In this document: in pieces, positions 6,842 through 13,729 of the stretch
Layout of the letters: every line of letters starts with the position of its first letter
Position numbering within the stretch: the first letter of the stretch is position 1
Source of the DNA: JAUYIW01 sp043818555
Lineage (GTDB): Bacteria; Patescibacteriota; Patescibacteriia; UBA9934
Length of the DNA: 30,209 nucleotides
NCBI GenBank assembly: GCA_043818555.1
Contig: JBDRFP010000011.1
Coordinates: 1 to 30,209 of the forward strand
Reading direction: 5' to 3'
Program-made: the position numbers and the translations under genes
Notes under the pieces: model-generated
Database searches by the model: none
What the model saw: only the letters and a program-made list of their open reading frames with translations
Told to the model about the DNA's origin: nothing

Positions 6842-8247
6842 TGGAGGAAAAACGAACAAAGATAATTTGCACTATTGGGCCGGCGTCGAGTTCTGTTTCG
6901 ATGTTAACCAAAATGATCAAAGCGGGCATGAACGTGGCTCGGCTTAATTTTTCTCATGGCGAGCATAAAGATCACAAGCAGCTCATAAAGAACATCCGAT
7001 CGGCAGCTAGCCGATCCGGCAGTATGGTCGCGATCCTTCAAGATCTGCAAGGGCCGAAAATTAGGGTTGGCAAACTCCCCAAGGCCGGAATCAAACTCCG
7101 TAAAGGTCAAACAATCGAGTTCAGTACCGCAATTGACGAGTACATGCAAGGCGGGCCGATTCCGTCAACATACAAAAATGTTCACAAGGACGCCAAAAAG
7201 GGCGACAGGATTTTGATGGACGACGGTTTACTAGAAGCGATCGTAGCGTCGGTCAGGGGGAGAAAGATAACGGCCAAGGTTGTAACCGGCGGCGTGCTCA
7301 AATCGCACAAAGGCATGAACCTGCCGGATTCGGTCATTTCGACCCCTGCTTTCACAGAGAAGGATCGTGAAGACTTGCTGTTTGGTTTGGAGCAGGGCGT
7401 GGATTGGGTGGCGTTGTCGTTTGTGACTTCGGCTGAGGTAATAGGCAAGGTCAAGGGTATAGTCCATACAAAGTGCCGGGCGCTTGGGTGTGTTGAGCCG
7501 CGTCTGATCGTAAAGATTGAGCGCGGGGCCGCGATAGAAAATTTTGATGAAATTTTGGAAGCAACAGACGGGGTAATGATCGCAAGAGGCGATTTGGGGG
7601 TTGAGATTCCATATGAAGAAGTGCCGATTATTCAGAAGGAGTTGATAGAAAAGTGCCGTCAGGCCGGGAAGCCGGTTGTTGTGGCAACGCAAATGCTGGA
7701 GTCAATGACACATAATCCCAGATCGACCAGGGCGGAAACATCAGATGTTGCGAATGCTGTAATCGACCATGCCGACGCGGTGATGCTTTCGGGCGAGACG
7801 GCCACTGGCGAGTATCCGGACAAGACGGTCACAACCATGGCGGCAATTATAAAACATGCGGAGCAGTCACGCTTTGATGATATTTCATTCTACAGCGGGC
7901 ACGATATTGACAACATTGCGACATCCACTGCGCAGTCGGTGCATCAAATGGCGCGCAATAACCAAATCGACGCTGTGGTGACTTCATCGACCTATGGCGA
8001 ACTGGCGCGAAAGATCAACATCTACCGGCCGGAAGTTCCAATTTACCTTGCGTGCCCGAACAAATCAGTAGCAAGGCAAAATATTATTCGCTCGGGCGTG
8101 TTCCCAATTGTGCTGACCGACGAAGCGGGCACTTTTGTGCACCGAGCCGAGGGCAAGCTTCGCAGGGACAAGAAAATCAAAACACGACATAAGGTCGTGT
8201 ATGTTACCCAAACGCCAAGCGGGGAAGTGCAGCTTACTGTGCGCTAG
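6841..8247 (+). CDS. pyk: Pyruvate kinase
   Basis: 468 aa, matching the usual bacterial length. The last step of glycolysis: phosphoenolpyruvate + ADP to pyruvate + ATP. Visible motifs: TKIICTIGPAS start, MNVARLNFSHGEH (substrate/ATP loop), LQDLQGPKIRVG, LIVKIERG with the active-site lysine, GVMIARGDLGVEIPYEEV (metal site), and the signature region ending VANAVIDHADAVMLSGETATGEYP. The C-terminal allosteric-type domain is present but short. It is likely translated from a leaderless mRNA. The gene is convergent with the minus-strand pair that follows; the two stop codons abut at 8247/8248 with no terminator between them. Confidence 0.97.
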   Translation: MEEKRTKIICTIGPASSSVSMLTKMIKAGMNVARLNFSHGEHKDHKQLIKNIRSAASRSGSMVAILQDLQGPKIRVGKLPKAGIKLRKGQTIEFSTAIDEYMQGGPIPSTYKNVHKDAKKGDRILMDDGLLEAIVASVRGRKITAKVVTGGVLKSHKGMNLPDSVISTPAFTEKDREDLLFGLEQGVDWVALSFVTSAEVIGKVKGIVHTKCRALGCVEPRLIVKIERGAAIENFDEILEATDGVMIARGDLGVEIPYEEVPIIQKELIEKCRQAGKPVVVATQMLESMTHNPRSTRAETSDVANAVIDHADAVMLSGETATGEYPDKTVTTMAAIIKHAEQSRFDDISFYSGHDIDNIATSTAQSVHQMARNNQIDAVVTSSTYGELARKINIYRPEVPIYLACPNKSVARQNIIRSGVFPIVLTDEAGTFVHRAEGKLRRDKKIKTRHKVVYVTQTPSGEVQLTVR

Positions 8248-8535
8248 TTAAAATTGATTTGTGCCAGAGCTCTCAAGCGCCTCAGATATAATTTCGACTA
8301 TCCAGTTTTGTGCGGTGAATGAAGAGAAGATGCTCTGAAGAAGGATCACGATCAGCGTAGCAATAATTGTGGCGCCTATAACGGCTCCGAATCCGCGAAC
8401 CATACCGAGTAAAAGATTTTCAGCGAATTTCCTTTTTTTGGACTTGCGCGTGATCAGGTGGAGCTCGGCGCGGATGTCGTGAAGTAATTTGTTCGTTTTT
8501 TGAGTCTCGCTCGCGAGGCCTTCTTTTTTTGGCAT
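8248..8535 (-). CDS. Small membrane protein, DUF5665-like
   Basis: 95 aa. A charged, lysine-rich N-terminal helix (~1-45) is followed by one TM segment (~46-68, GFGAVIGATIIATLIVILLQ) and a short C-terminal tail. The shape, a KKRKFAENLLLGMVRGFG lead-in to a glycine-containing helix, resembles DUF5665, a family with no known role; that match is from memory. It lies 5 nt downstream of the histidine kinase gene and is probably co-transcribed with it. Confidence 0.6.
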   Translation of the reverse strand: MPKKEGLASETQKTNKLLHDIRAELHLITRKSKKRKFAENLLLGMVRGFGAVIGATIIATLIVILLQSIFSSFTAQNWIVEIISEALESSGTNQF

Positions 8536-8540
8536 AATAT

Positions 8541-9602
8541 TTATTTAACAGCGATCGTAAATGAAAACCTCGATCCTTTGCCACGGCCTTCACTTTCAGC
8601 CCACACTTCACCGCCCATCATTTCCACAACCCGTTTTACAATATAGAGCCCAAGCCCGGTTCCTGTAACATCCTGTGTGTCCGGCCGCTGGATGCGTGAG
8701 AATTTTTGAAATAGTTTGCCCATGTCCTCATTGGAAAGGCCCACTCCAGTGTCGCGCACATTAAATTGCATCATTTTGCCTTTGCATACAGTTTCAACCG
8801 TTATCTTGCCACCCGGTTTGTTGTAGTTGATTGCGTTGGCTATAAGATTAACAAGCACATCTTGAAGGTGCTTTGGGTCGTTGTTGATTATGCAATTTTT
8901 TTTGCACGGCTTGTAGTCAATGGTAATGTTTTGCCGTTTTGCCTGCAACGAAAGCTGCTTAATTGTGGAATTAATTAGATCGTCAATTCTGAATTCGGAT
9001 TTATTTATTTTGAGTGTGCCGTATTCGATTCGTGATGTATCGAGCAGGTCGTCGACTAAATGATTAAGCCTTACGCCGTTTGCGTCAATTGTGTCAACGA
9101 GCTCCAGGCAATTTTTTGGGATTTTAAGGCAGTTATAATCTTCGCGCAACAGCTCCATGCTCCAGTTGATTGCGTTTACCGGCGCTCTAAGCTCGTGCGC
9201 TGCAACAAAGATAAACTGATCTTTCATTCGCTGAAGTTCTTTCTGATGCTTCATCGACTTATTGTATGTTTCTTCCAGCTTTTTCGTACGCTCCTTAATA
9301 ATGCGTTCCATGTTTATTACTGTGATTGAAAAAAGTTGGGCAGTGATAGCGACAAAGATAGCGCCGAAGAAGAAGGTGAACGTGGTGGCTATACCAAGAT
9401 TAAAAAATAGCGTGTCAATTTTGAATATGATTATTATCGATATCGCGAGGTAGCCGAAAATGAAGAAAAGTACGAGCGTAGATAAAACAACCCAAAATTT
9501 TTGAATTTTGAATCCTTTTGTATGTATGTAAATCTTCCTAAACGCAAACATTGCGTACAGAAAAAATAATATTGATCCTATGATTACGATTGGGTAAAGC
9601 AT
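8541..9602 (-). CDS. Membrane-bound sensor histidine kinase
   Basis: 353 aa. The N-terminus has three or four TM helices (~3-20, 36-60, 65-97) with almost no extracellular loop, so the signal is probably sensed in the membrane or by the helices themselves. A charged coiled linker (~100-127) leads to the dimerisation box FVAAHELRAPVN with the phospho-acceptor His at residue 136. The HATPase_c domain has N box NLIANAINYNKPGG, G1 DTGVGL, F box LFQKF and G2 GTGLGLYIV, all intact. No response regulator is adjacent, so it is an orphan here. The gene is more AT-rich than its neighbours. A TATAAT at 9625-9630 (minus) lies about 22 nt before the ATG. Confidence 0.93.
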   Translation of the reverse strand: MLYPIVIIGSILFFLYAMFAFRKIYIHTKGFKIQKFWVVLSTLVLFFIFGYLAISIIIIFKIDTLFFNLGIATTFTFFFGAIFVAITAQLFSITVINMERIIKERTKKLEETYNKSMKHQKELQRMKDQFIFVAAHELRAPVNAINWSMELLREDYNCLKIPKNCLELVDTIDANGVRLNHLVDDLLDTSRIEYGTLKINKSEFRIDDLINSTIKQLSLQAKRQNITIDYKPCKKNCIINNDPKHLQDVLVNLIANAINYNKPGGKITVETVCKGKMMQFNVRDTGVGLSNEDMGKLFQKFSRIQRPDTQDVTGTGLGLYIVKRVVEMMGGEVWAESEGRGKGSRFSFTIAVK

Positions 9603-9624
9603 GATTTCTATGTTACCGCATAGT

Positions 9625-9653
9625 ATTATACACTAACTTGCGTGCCTGACCAA
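9625..9653 (-). promoter_or_regulatory. Promoter for the histidine kinase operon
   Basis: On the minus strand TATAAT occupies 9630-9625, with a weak TTGGTC -35 at 9653-9648 (17 bp spacer). The start codon at 9602 is 22 nt downstream without an SD. A single isolated AATAAAC (+ strand) sits at 9655-9661. Confidence 0.5.
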
Positions 9654-9667
9654 TAATAAACGACCAT

Positions 9668-10108
9668 TCACGCCCATCCTTCGTCGCTGTAAGGGACATT
9701 TTCGCAGATGTGATTGCAGACTTCGCGGATGTAGGGGATTGTGTCGGTCGGGAGATCGTGAATGGGCGCCCAGCGGAGTTCGCTGCATTTGTGAGGTTCC
9801 GCGTTTTGGACCTGACCGTCCCAAGAGTCGAGCGTAAAGAAAAAGTCCAGCCGTTCCCAGTCTTCTGAATTCCTGTGGCGAGTGTGCTTCAGCTCAAGTC
9901 GAGCTGGATCGATGTCGATGCCGATCTCCTCTTTAGCCTCACGCGCGAGCGCGTCGGTTAGGCATTCTCCACCATCGACATGCCCAGACGGTAAACCAAA
10001 TTGACCGTCGCAATAGCCGGTATTGCATCGACGCATCAGCAAAATCTCATCGCCTTGTATGAGTAACACGTAAACCGCTGCGATCGCTTTGAATCGTTCT
10101 TTTGGCAT
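9668..10108 (-). CDS. Nudix hydrolase
   Basis: 146 aa, one domain. The Nudix box is complete: GHVDGGECLTDALAREAKEEIG fits Gx5Ex7REUxEExGU. The preceding segment (EILLMRRCNTGYCDGQFGLPSG) and the following HRNSEDWERLDFFF fit small MutT/Nudix pyrophosphatases that act on nucleoside diphosphate derivatives. Substrate cannot be told. The start ATG at 10108 has no clear SD. It is divergent from the AAA_28-like gene, with only 85 nt between them. Confidence 0.9.
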   Translation of the reverse strand: MPKERFKAIAAVYVLLIQGDEILLMRRCNTGYCDGQFGLPSGHVDGGECLTDALAREAKEEIGIDIDPARLELKHTRHRNSEDWERLDFFFTLDSWDGQVQNAEPHKCSELRWAPIHDLPTDTIPYIREVCNHICENVPYSDEGWA

Positions 10109-10136
10109 GGTTGCAGTTTAACAAATCGACGACGGC

Positions 10137-10165
10137 TTGACAAAGGCGAGATTTTGAGTAAAGAT
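10137..10165 (+). promoter_or_regulatory. Promoter for the AAA_28-like gene
   Basis: Perfect TTGACA at 10137-10142 with a weak -10 (TAAAGA at 10159 or AAAGAT at 10160). The SD AGGAGG ends about 5 nt before the ATG at 10194. Confidence 0.45.
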
Positions 10166-10193
10166 TGATCCAGATCTTTAGCTAGGAGGAAAA

Positions 10194-10790
10194 ATGCGAA
10201 CTAAGCGCAGGATTGCCTTGAGCGGCCCACCGTGTGGAGGTAAGTCAACCTGTCTCAAAGCACTATCTGAGGAATTTGGAGACTTGGTAGTCTGCGTTCC
10301 TGAAATCGCCAGCTTCGTGATTGGTCAGGCCGAGTTACTGCCTTCTGATGATCATGAGCGAAGGAATATCTATATTCGAACAATGCAACAGATGCGCATC
10401 GCGCTTGAGGACATGGCAGACTCCATGGATAGAGGCGAAGTGGTCATTGTCGATAGGGGCGTCACAGATGGCGCTGCGTACCTCGAGGGCGGCATGGGCG
10501 AGTTTGAAGGCGTGATGGACATGGACAGGAAGTCGATTCATGACCGATATGACCTGGCTCTTTTATTCGACCTGCCTACGCGCGACGCGTATGAGGAAAA
10601 TCGTCGGAATAACCCTGCGCGTTTTGAGGACTACGACGCGGCATCTGTATTGCGCGATCGCACAGTTGAGGCGTGGCTGGGGCATCCCGACATGTTTTGC
10701 ATACACTCCCTCGAGTCATGGGAGGAGAAGCTCAGCGTCGCATCAGATATTATAGAGAGATACCTGGCTCTTTGGGGGATCAGACCCTAG
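10194..10790 (+). CDS. AAA_28-type P-loop NTPase/kinase
   Basis: 198 aa. The Walker A motif SGPPCGGKSTCL is at residues ~10-21, followed by VPEIASFVIGQ, a Walker B-like stretch VVIVDRGVTDGAAYL, and a lid region with Arg-rich ENRRNNPARFEDY. The order (P-loop, PE motif, DRG motif) fits the AAA_28 / NadR-like kinase superfamily, which phosphorylates small metabolites or nucleotides. The substrate is not determinable. A strong SD (AGGAGG) and TTGACA promoter precede it. No clear terminator was found in the following 80 nt. It may work with the neighbouring Nudix enzyme in nucleotide or cofactor housekeeping, but that is only an inference from position. Confidence 0.78.
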   Translation: MRTKRRIALSGPPCGGKSTCLKALSEEFGDLVVCVPEIASFVIGQAELLPSDDHERRNIYIRTMQQMRIALEDMADSMDRGEVVIVDRGVTDGAAYLEGGMGEFEGVMDMDRKSIHDRYDLALLFDLPTRDAYEENRRNNPARFEDYDAASVLRDRTVEAWLGHPDMFCIHSLESWEEKLSVASDIIERYLALWGIRP

Positions 10791-11096
10791 CACTGTCCCG
10801 CAGCGATGAGTCGCGCTGAGCTTGCCCTGTAGTGATCGAGAACTATGTTCGAGATCTACTATGGGGATTTCTTTATGGTAACATTCGCGCGAATACGCGA
10901 ATGAAACGGTTTGTCAATTTAGTTGAATGTGCAAATGGATTGTAAGACAACCTCAATTCGACGTGTATGTTAAGTGTCCCACATGGGACGATGTACGCAC
11001 AATTTTTGCCATTATACTTCGATCGTTGTTTAATGGTAAATATTAAGGAGAGTTTTTTTTGTGTGGGGCGATGATTGCTCCGATTGGTCCAATGGA
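10791..11096. other. Intergenic region with two palindromes and a possible promoter/mini-ORF
   Basis: About 300 nt without a substantial gene. Contents: hairpin CATTCGCG (10882-10889) / CGCGAATG (10896-10903); a 14 bp palindrome GTCCCACATGGGAC at 10976-10989 that could be an operator; promoter TTGCCA (11006-11011) -17 bp- TTTAAT (11029-11034); then AAGGAG at 11045 leading to a GTG-started mini-ORF at 11061. Confidence 0.45.
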
Positions 11097-11111
11097 TTGA
11101 CAAGAGGGTGA
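11061..11111 (+). CDS. Candidate 16-residue leader peptide
   Basis: GTG at 11061 preceded by AAGGAG with a 10 nt spacer, and by a TTGCCA-17-TTTAAT promoter whose start would be near 11041. It encodes a Trp-, Asp- and Cys-containing 16-mer (MWGDDCSDWSNGLTRG) ending at TGA 11109-11111. The promoter of the next gene overlaps its end. It could be chance; support is the promoter and SD only. Confidence 0.3.
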   Translation: MWGDDCSDWSNGLTRG

Positions 11112-11125
11112 TCTCGTGATATGTT
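11097..11125 (+). promoter_or_regulatory. Promoter for the PQ-loop gene
   Basis: TTGACA at 11097-11102, 17 bp spacer, TATGTT at 11120-11125. The SD AAGGAGG lies ~35 nt downstream in front of ATG 11161. Confidence 0.6.
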
Positions 11126-11160
11126 ATTTCGTCAGCGTACATTGTCAACAAGGAGGAAGC

Positions 11161-11466
11161 ATGAGTGACAGATTCATCGATAAGGTCGCGCGTCGTCTGA
11201 AGCTCGTAATCGAGTGGAAGTACTTCGACGCGGTTTCAGGCACAGTCTCGCTGGCCAATCCGGTTGCCATGGCTCCACAGCTTTGGGCAACAATCGTCAG
11301 CGACAATGTAGAGGCGGTTTCGGTAGGGATGTGGTGGCTGTTCGTAGCCATCCAGACGACCTTAGCGCTGGTTGGTGTAAAGTCCCGAAACCTCGGCCTG
11401 TTCATTAGTATGGTGATCAGCATTCTCATGTCGATTTCAATCATCGCCATCGTGTGGCTCAAGTAA
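11161..11466 (+). CDS. PQ-loop / SemiSWEET-like small membrane transporter
   Basis: 101 aa starting MSDRFIDKVARR behind a strong AAGGAGG SD; the upstream in-frame start at 11116 has no SD. After a basic amphipathic N-terminus there are three TM segments (~25-45, 54-72, 77-100). The first contains NPVAMAPQLWATIVS, the Pro-Gln motif of PQ-loop proteins, followed by the conserved SDNVEAVSVGMWW. Bacterial SemiSWEETs are three-helix proteins of this size that dimerise to move sugars. The fit is good in size and motif, but the substrate is not known. It has its own promoter and terminator and is monocistronic. Confidence 0.72.
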   Translation: MSDRFIDKVARRLKLVIEWKYFDAVSGTVSLANPVAMAPQLWATIVSDNVEAVSVGMWWLFVAIQTTLALVGVKSRNLGLFISMVISILMSISIIAIVWLK

Positions 11467-11493
11467 CCCTAGCCGATCTCGAATCGGCCCAAG

Positions 11494-11526
11494 CCCCTAG
11501 TGTCCAAGCGGCACCGGGGTTTTTCT
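11494..11526 (+). terminator. Terminator after the PQ-loop gene
   Basis: CCCC (11494-11497) pairs with GGGG (11516-11519), with GTG/CAC extending the stem inward, followed by a TTTTTC tract. A second hairpin GCCGAT/ATCGGC lies just upstream (11472-11487). Confidence 0.6.
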
Positions 11527-11542
11527 TTTTGAAATGAAAAAC

Positions 11543-11566
11543 ACCCCAACTAAGTTGGAGTATTTT
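11543..11566. terminator. Bidirectional terminator between the PQ-loop gene and tRNA-Asp
   Basis: CCAAC (11546-11550) TAA GTTGG (11554-11558), extended by AC/GT, with TTTTT tracts on both strands. On the minus strand it terminates the tRNA-Asp transcript. Confidence 0.7.
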
Positions 11567-11569
11567 TCA

Positions 11570-11646
11570 TGGCGGGCTGGACGGGACTCGAACCCGCAAC
11601 TTCCGCCGTGACAGGGCGGTGCTCTAACCAGTTGAACTACCAGCCC
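11570..11646 (-). tRNA. tRNA-Asp (GTC), CCA encoded
   Basis: The minus strand folds as a cloverleaf: acceptor GGGCTGG/CCAGCCC, D arm with AGTTCAACTGGTTAGAGC, anticodon stem CCGCC/GGCGG around CTGTCAC (anticodon GTC), and T arm CGGGTTCGAGTCCCG. The discriminator base is G followed by an encoded CCA. Aspartate identity elements (G34, U35, C36, G73) agree. Confidence 0.96.
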
Positions 11647-11732
11647 AGGTAATTCATGTGTGGCGAAATTGTATCAGATTTTGGGAAATTATGCAAGCCC
11701 TTGTGCCCACAGCCCCAGAATTAGCAAAAAAG

Positions 11733-11763
11733 AAAAACCCCAGCACCACGTTGGATGCTGGGC
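11733..11763 (-). terminator. Intrinsic terminator of the 100-aa minus-strand gene
   Basis: On the minus strand CCCAGCA (11762-11756) pairs with TGCTGGG (11745-11739), followed by GTTTTTCTTTTTT. It belongs to the gene ending at 11814. Confidence 0.8.
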
Positions 11764-11813
11764 TTCGCACCCCAGTCAAGACTAGGGCGGTCTAGTAGGG
11801 GCGGTGAGATAGA

Positions 11814-12116
11814 CTATTCCTTCACAACTCCGTCGAACTCGACACCAAACACCTCATAGGCAATCTGGTAGACGAACGTCTGCAATTGGTCCATACGTTC
11901 ATCGGTCAACACCTTCGCCTTACTGTTGAACTCTTCTCCGAACTTGGGTCGTTGGAAGAACTGGCGAGCCCCCCTGACGCTTCGGACGAGTCGTTCGACA
12001 TCTTGCCTTACTTCTTCTGGAGTTCTGTTTGGCGCCCTCATCAGGTCTTCTTCGAACTCACGACGGATCCATCCGATACCAGTTGAATCTTCTTCCTCTG
12101 GTGTCCATCTGCTCAC
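11814..12116 (-). CDS. Hypothetical 100-aa acidic protein
   Basis: Starts at a GTG preceded by GGAAGG with a 6 nt spacer. It is highly charged and probably helical, with no TM segment or signal peptide, so it is probably cytoplasmic. The first half is acidic (EEEDSTGIGW, REFEED), the middle has alternating Arg/Glu, and the C-terminus is aromatic and hydrophobic (TFVYQIAYEVFGVEF). No family recognised. It has its own terminator and is one of several small minus-strand genes here separated by a common 25 bp repeat. Confidence 0.65.
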   Translation of the reverse strand: MSRWTPEEEDSTGIGWIRREFEEDLMRAPNRTPEEVRQDVERLVRSVRGARQFFQRPKFGEEFNSKAKVLTDERMDQLQTFVYQIAYEVFGVEFDGVVKE

Positions 12117-12205
12117 TTGTCACCTTCCTTAATTAGAGTAGGTATGCTGTTCGTTGAGGTAGTATGTTAATCTTGCTCGATTAATGGATTTTCGTCAACC
12201 CACCA

Positions 12206-12235
12206 CCCCAGAATTAGCCAAAAACCAAGTTCCAA
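12206..12235. repeat. Intergenic repeat, copy 2 of 3
   Basis: Positions 12211-12235 match 12566-12590 with a single T/C mismatch over 25 bp, and 12206-12218 (CCCCAGAATTAGC) match 11713-11725 exactly. The three copies separate successive small minus-strand genes and lie downstream of each gene, at or beyond its terminator. Confidence 0.7.
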
Positions 12236-12258
12236 TTGTGGTTACTGCGCTCCAACAC

Positions 12259-12282
12259 AAAACCCCGCACAAGCAGGGTTTT
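12259..12282. terminator. Hairpin terminator, usable from both strands
   Basis: AAAACCCCGC (12259-12268) and GCAGGGTTTT (12273-12282) around loop ACAA; T-rich ends on both strands. On the minus strand the single mismatch becomes a G-U pair, so it is best as the terminator of the gene at 12324-12512. Confidence 0.7.
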
Positions 12283-12323
12283 GGAATTGCTGAATAATCT
12301 GTTAGCCTGACGATTAACGGGTA

Positions 12324-12512
12324 TTATTTTGCATTAACAAACGTGTCATCGTTTTCCATTCTTTCTTTAAGTTTCTCCTCTACCGAAACAAGTAAACCAT
12401 GCATTTCTTCTGTAAACGCTTCTTTGAAAAAAGGTGGCTCCCAATGAGTTTTGACTGCATCAAATAACATTTGAGCAATATCTTCTTCTAGCTGTTCTCT
12501 TACTTTTTTCAT
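12324..12512 (-). CDS. Hypothetical 62-aa helical protein
   Basis: Short, strongly charged helical protein (MKKVREQLEEDIAQ... EEKLKERMENDD), no TM segment and no recognised family. No convincing SD is present before the ATG, so the call rests on its length, coding-like composition and the matching terminator downstream. Possible alternatives are a non-coding transcript or a spurious frame. Confidence 0.45.
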   Translation of the reverse strand: MKKVREQLEEDIAQMLFDAVKTHWEPPFFKEAFTEEMHGLLVSVEEKLKERMENDDTFVNAK

Positions 12513-12565
12513 AAACTAGGCTTTATTGGTTATGGGTAAATTATACAATATTGAATTTTGCTTGT

Positions 12566-12590
12566 GAATCAGCCAAAAACCAAGTTCCAA
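12566..12590. repeat. Intergenic repeat, copy 3 of 3
   Basis: Near-identical (24 of 25) to 12211-12235. It lies between the gene at 12324-12512 and the two crossing stems at 12601-12657. Confidence 0.7.
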
Positions 12591-12600
12591 GCGTGCGCAA

Positions 12601-12657
12601 ACAGAAGACCGCACCCCGAGGTGTTGAAGCGCCGGAGGCGTCTTCTGTGGGATGCGG
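12601..12657 (-). ncRNA. Structured RNA segment with two crossing stems
   Basis: Perfect 9 bp inverted repeat ACAGAAGAC (12601-12609) / GTCTTCTGT (12640-12648) interleaved with CCGCACCCC (12609-12617) / GGGATGCGG (12649-12657), whose one mismatch is a G-U pair in minus-strand RNA. The arms abut with almost no linker, so the stems look mutually exclusive rather than a simple pseudoknot. A small GCC/GGC hairpin lies between them. It is ~100 nt downstream of a minus-strand operon and has no U tract. The gap 12658-12760 shows nothing else. Confidence 0.4.
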
Positions 12658-12760
12658 TGAGCACGTTGATGCGAGTTGTCAGGTAGCTGGAGTGCTACAC
12701 CAGATGGTGGCTGCGTGCGTGCACTCGAGTGACGATGTATGGGGCCACGAAGGTACCGAG

Positions 12761-12955
12761 TCAAGCTGCTGCGCCGACCAAGACACCGAGGTACATCGCG
12801 AGGATCATCCCACCAACGCCATGCATGATGACAAACATGGGAATTGCTGGGACGAAGATGTACCCGTCATCGGTCGGATTGTCTTGCAGCCACGACCAGA
12901 AGATCTTTCCGAAGAAAGATCCCATCGTCAGCAGGCCAATGCCAAGAAGAAGCAT
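12761..12955 (-). CDS. Small hydrophobic membrane protein (64 aa)
   Basis: Two predicted TM segments: MLLLGIGLLTMGSFFGKIFW and VPAIPMFVIMHGVGGMILAM continuing to a hydrophobic C-terminus (GVLVGAAA). A short loop with WLQDNPTDDGY joins them. The ATG overlaps the stop codon of the upstream gene (TGATG), implying translational coupling, so the two small proteins are probably made in fixed ratio and may form one complex. Family not recognised. Confidence 0.65.
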   Translation of the reverse strand: MLLLGIGLLTMGSFFGKIFWSWLQDNPTDDGYIFVPAIPMFVIMHGVGGMILAMYLGVLVGAAA

Positions 12956-13146
12956 CACTTCACTTCCTTCTTGATCCGTTGGTCGAGGCCGTGGCCGAAC
13001 CAGTTGGAACGGTCGGGGCTGATGAAGACCACCGCGAGAACCATCAAGAGCGTCATGGCAATGATCGTCAGGGCCACTCCCGGCTCCTCGAAGCGCGGGT
13101 TCGTGCCGTAGATCTGCTCGGTGAACGCCCAGGAAGCAGTGAACAT
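12955..13146 (-). CDS. Small single-pass membrane protein (63 aa)
   Basis: Starts MFTASWAFTEQIYG behind GGAGG at good spacing; an upstream in-frame start has no SD. One TM segment (~28-47, GVALTIIAMTLLMVLAVVFI) is followed by a basic amphipathic tail (RSNWFGHGLDQRIKKEVK), predicting the tail inside. It is the first gene of a two-gene operon with TTGACA-17-TATCCT promoter. No family recognised. The N-terminal NPRFEEPG before the helix is the only notable soluble part. Confidence 0.68.
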   Translation of the reverse strand: MFTASWAFTEQIYGTNPRFEEPGVALTIIAMTLLMVLAVVFISPDRSNWFGHGLDQRIKKEVK

Positions 13147-13186
13147 AGGTTCCTCCAATCGACGGGGTAAAAGGTGTCGACTCAAA

Positions 13187-13215
13187 AGGATACCTGTTTT
13201 ATAGGAAAATGTCAA
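13187..13215 (-). promoter_or_regulatory. Promoter for the two small membrane proteins
   Basis: Minus strand TTGACA (13215-13210), 17 bp, TATCCT (13192-13187). The start would be ~35 nt upstream of the ATG at 13146. Confidence 0.65.
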
Positions 13216-13379
13216 GTCCACTTCGCCTATCGGCTACGTTTGGGACAGGTACAGTTTCGCCAGCTCACATTTGAACTCTGCTGATCCCTGCATAAATAAC
13301 GTTCGAACGCTGTACGCAATTGCCCGCCAGAAAGATGACCAACCTTGAATCGGTCGTTTTTCTTTTGTCCTATTTGCAT

Positions 13380-13425
13380 ATTCAATTGAATTAACAAATA
13401 GCCTTACTTTCTAATTCGATCGAAT
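13380..13425. promoter_or_regulatory. Two 12 bp palindromes, possible operators
   Basis: ATTCAATTGAAT at 13380-13391 and ATTCGATCGAAT at 13414-13425 are perfect palindromes sharing ATTCRATYGAAT, 34 bp centre to centre. They lie in the gap 13216-13443 beside a helix-turn-helix gene, which could be their reader. An AGGAGGG follows at 13428 without a usable ORF. Nothing else is evident in this gap. Confidence 0.4.
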
Positions 13426-13443
13426 AGGAGGGTAGTTGTAAAT

Positions 13444-13476
13444 AAAAACCCCAACTCGATTCAAGATCGGTCGGGG
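13444..13476 (-). terminator. Intrinsic terminator of the HTH operon
   Basis: Minus strand CCCCGAC...GTTGGGG (13476-13449) with inner GAT/ATC, followed by TTTTTATTT. Confidence 0.75.
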
Positions 13477-13483
13477 ATATTTG

Positions 13484-13729
13484 CTACGCTTGAACTGGCG
13501 CGATAATTGCGAGTCTGCGTTTTTCGATTCGGTCGGTGATGATTTTCAGCACCACCGCTCTGGCTTCATGTGTAGGCGGCCATGTCTTGCCCCTCGCCCA
13601 GAGCCGAACACTTTCACTGCCCACACCGACTTCATCACCAAGTTCAGCTTTGGTAATCACTCCTAGTTCAAGTGTTGAACGAATCATTTGCGCGAATTCG
13701 GCTTTTTCGGCCGTTTGGCTGTCAGTCAT
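13484..13729 (-). CDS. Small helix-turn-helix DNA-binding protein
   Basis: 81 aa starting MTDSQTAEKAEF behind AAGGAG. The middle, ITKAELGDEVGVGSESVRLWARGKTWPP, has the XRE/Cro-type HTH pattern (helix 2 AELGDEVGV, turn, recognition helix SESVRLWARGK). The C-terminal ~25 residues are basic and helical (KIITDRIEKRRLA). It is the second gene of an operon; its ATG overlaps the upstream stop as TGATG. It is probably a transcriptional regulator of its own operon or of nearby genes. The two ATTCRATYGAAT palindromes just downstream are candidate sites. Confidence 0.75.
   Translation of the reverse strand: MTDSQTAEKAEFAQMIRSTLELGVITKAELGDEVGVGSESVRLWARGKTWPPTHEARAVVLKIITDRIEKRRLAIIAPVQA

Noticed and set aside
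12551..13111. 186-codon plus-strand frame opposite the small membrane proteins
   Set aside because: The minus-strand frames have SDs, a promoter and TM segments; this one has none and crosses the crossing-stem RNA element.
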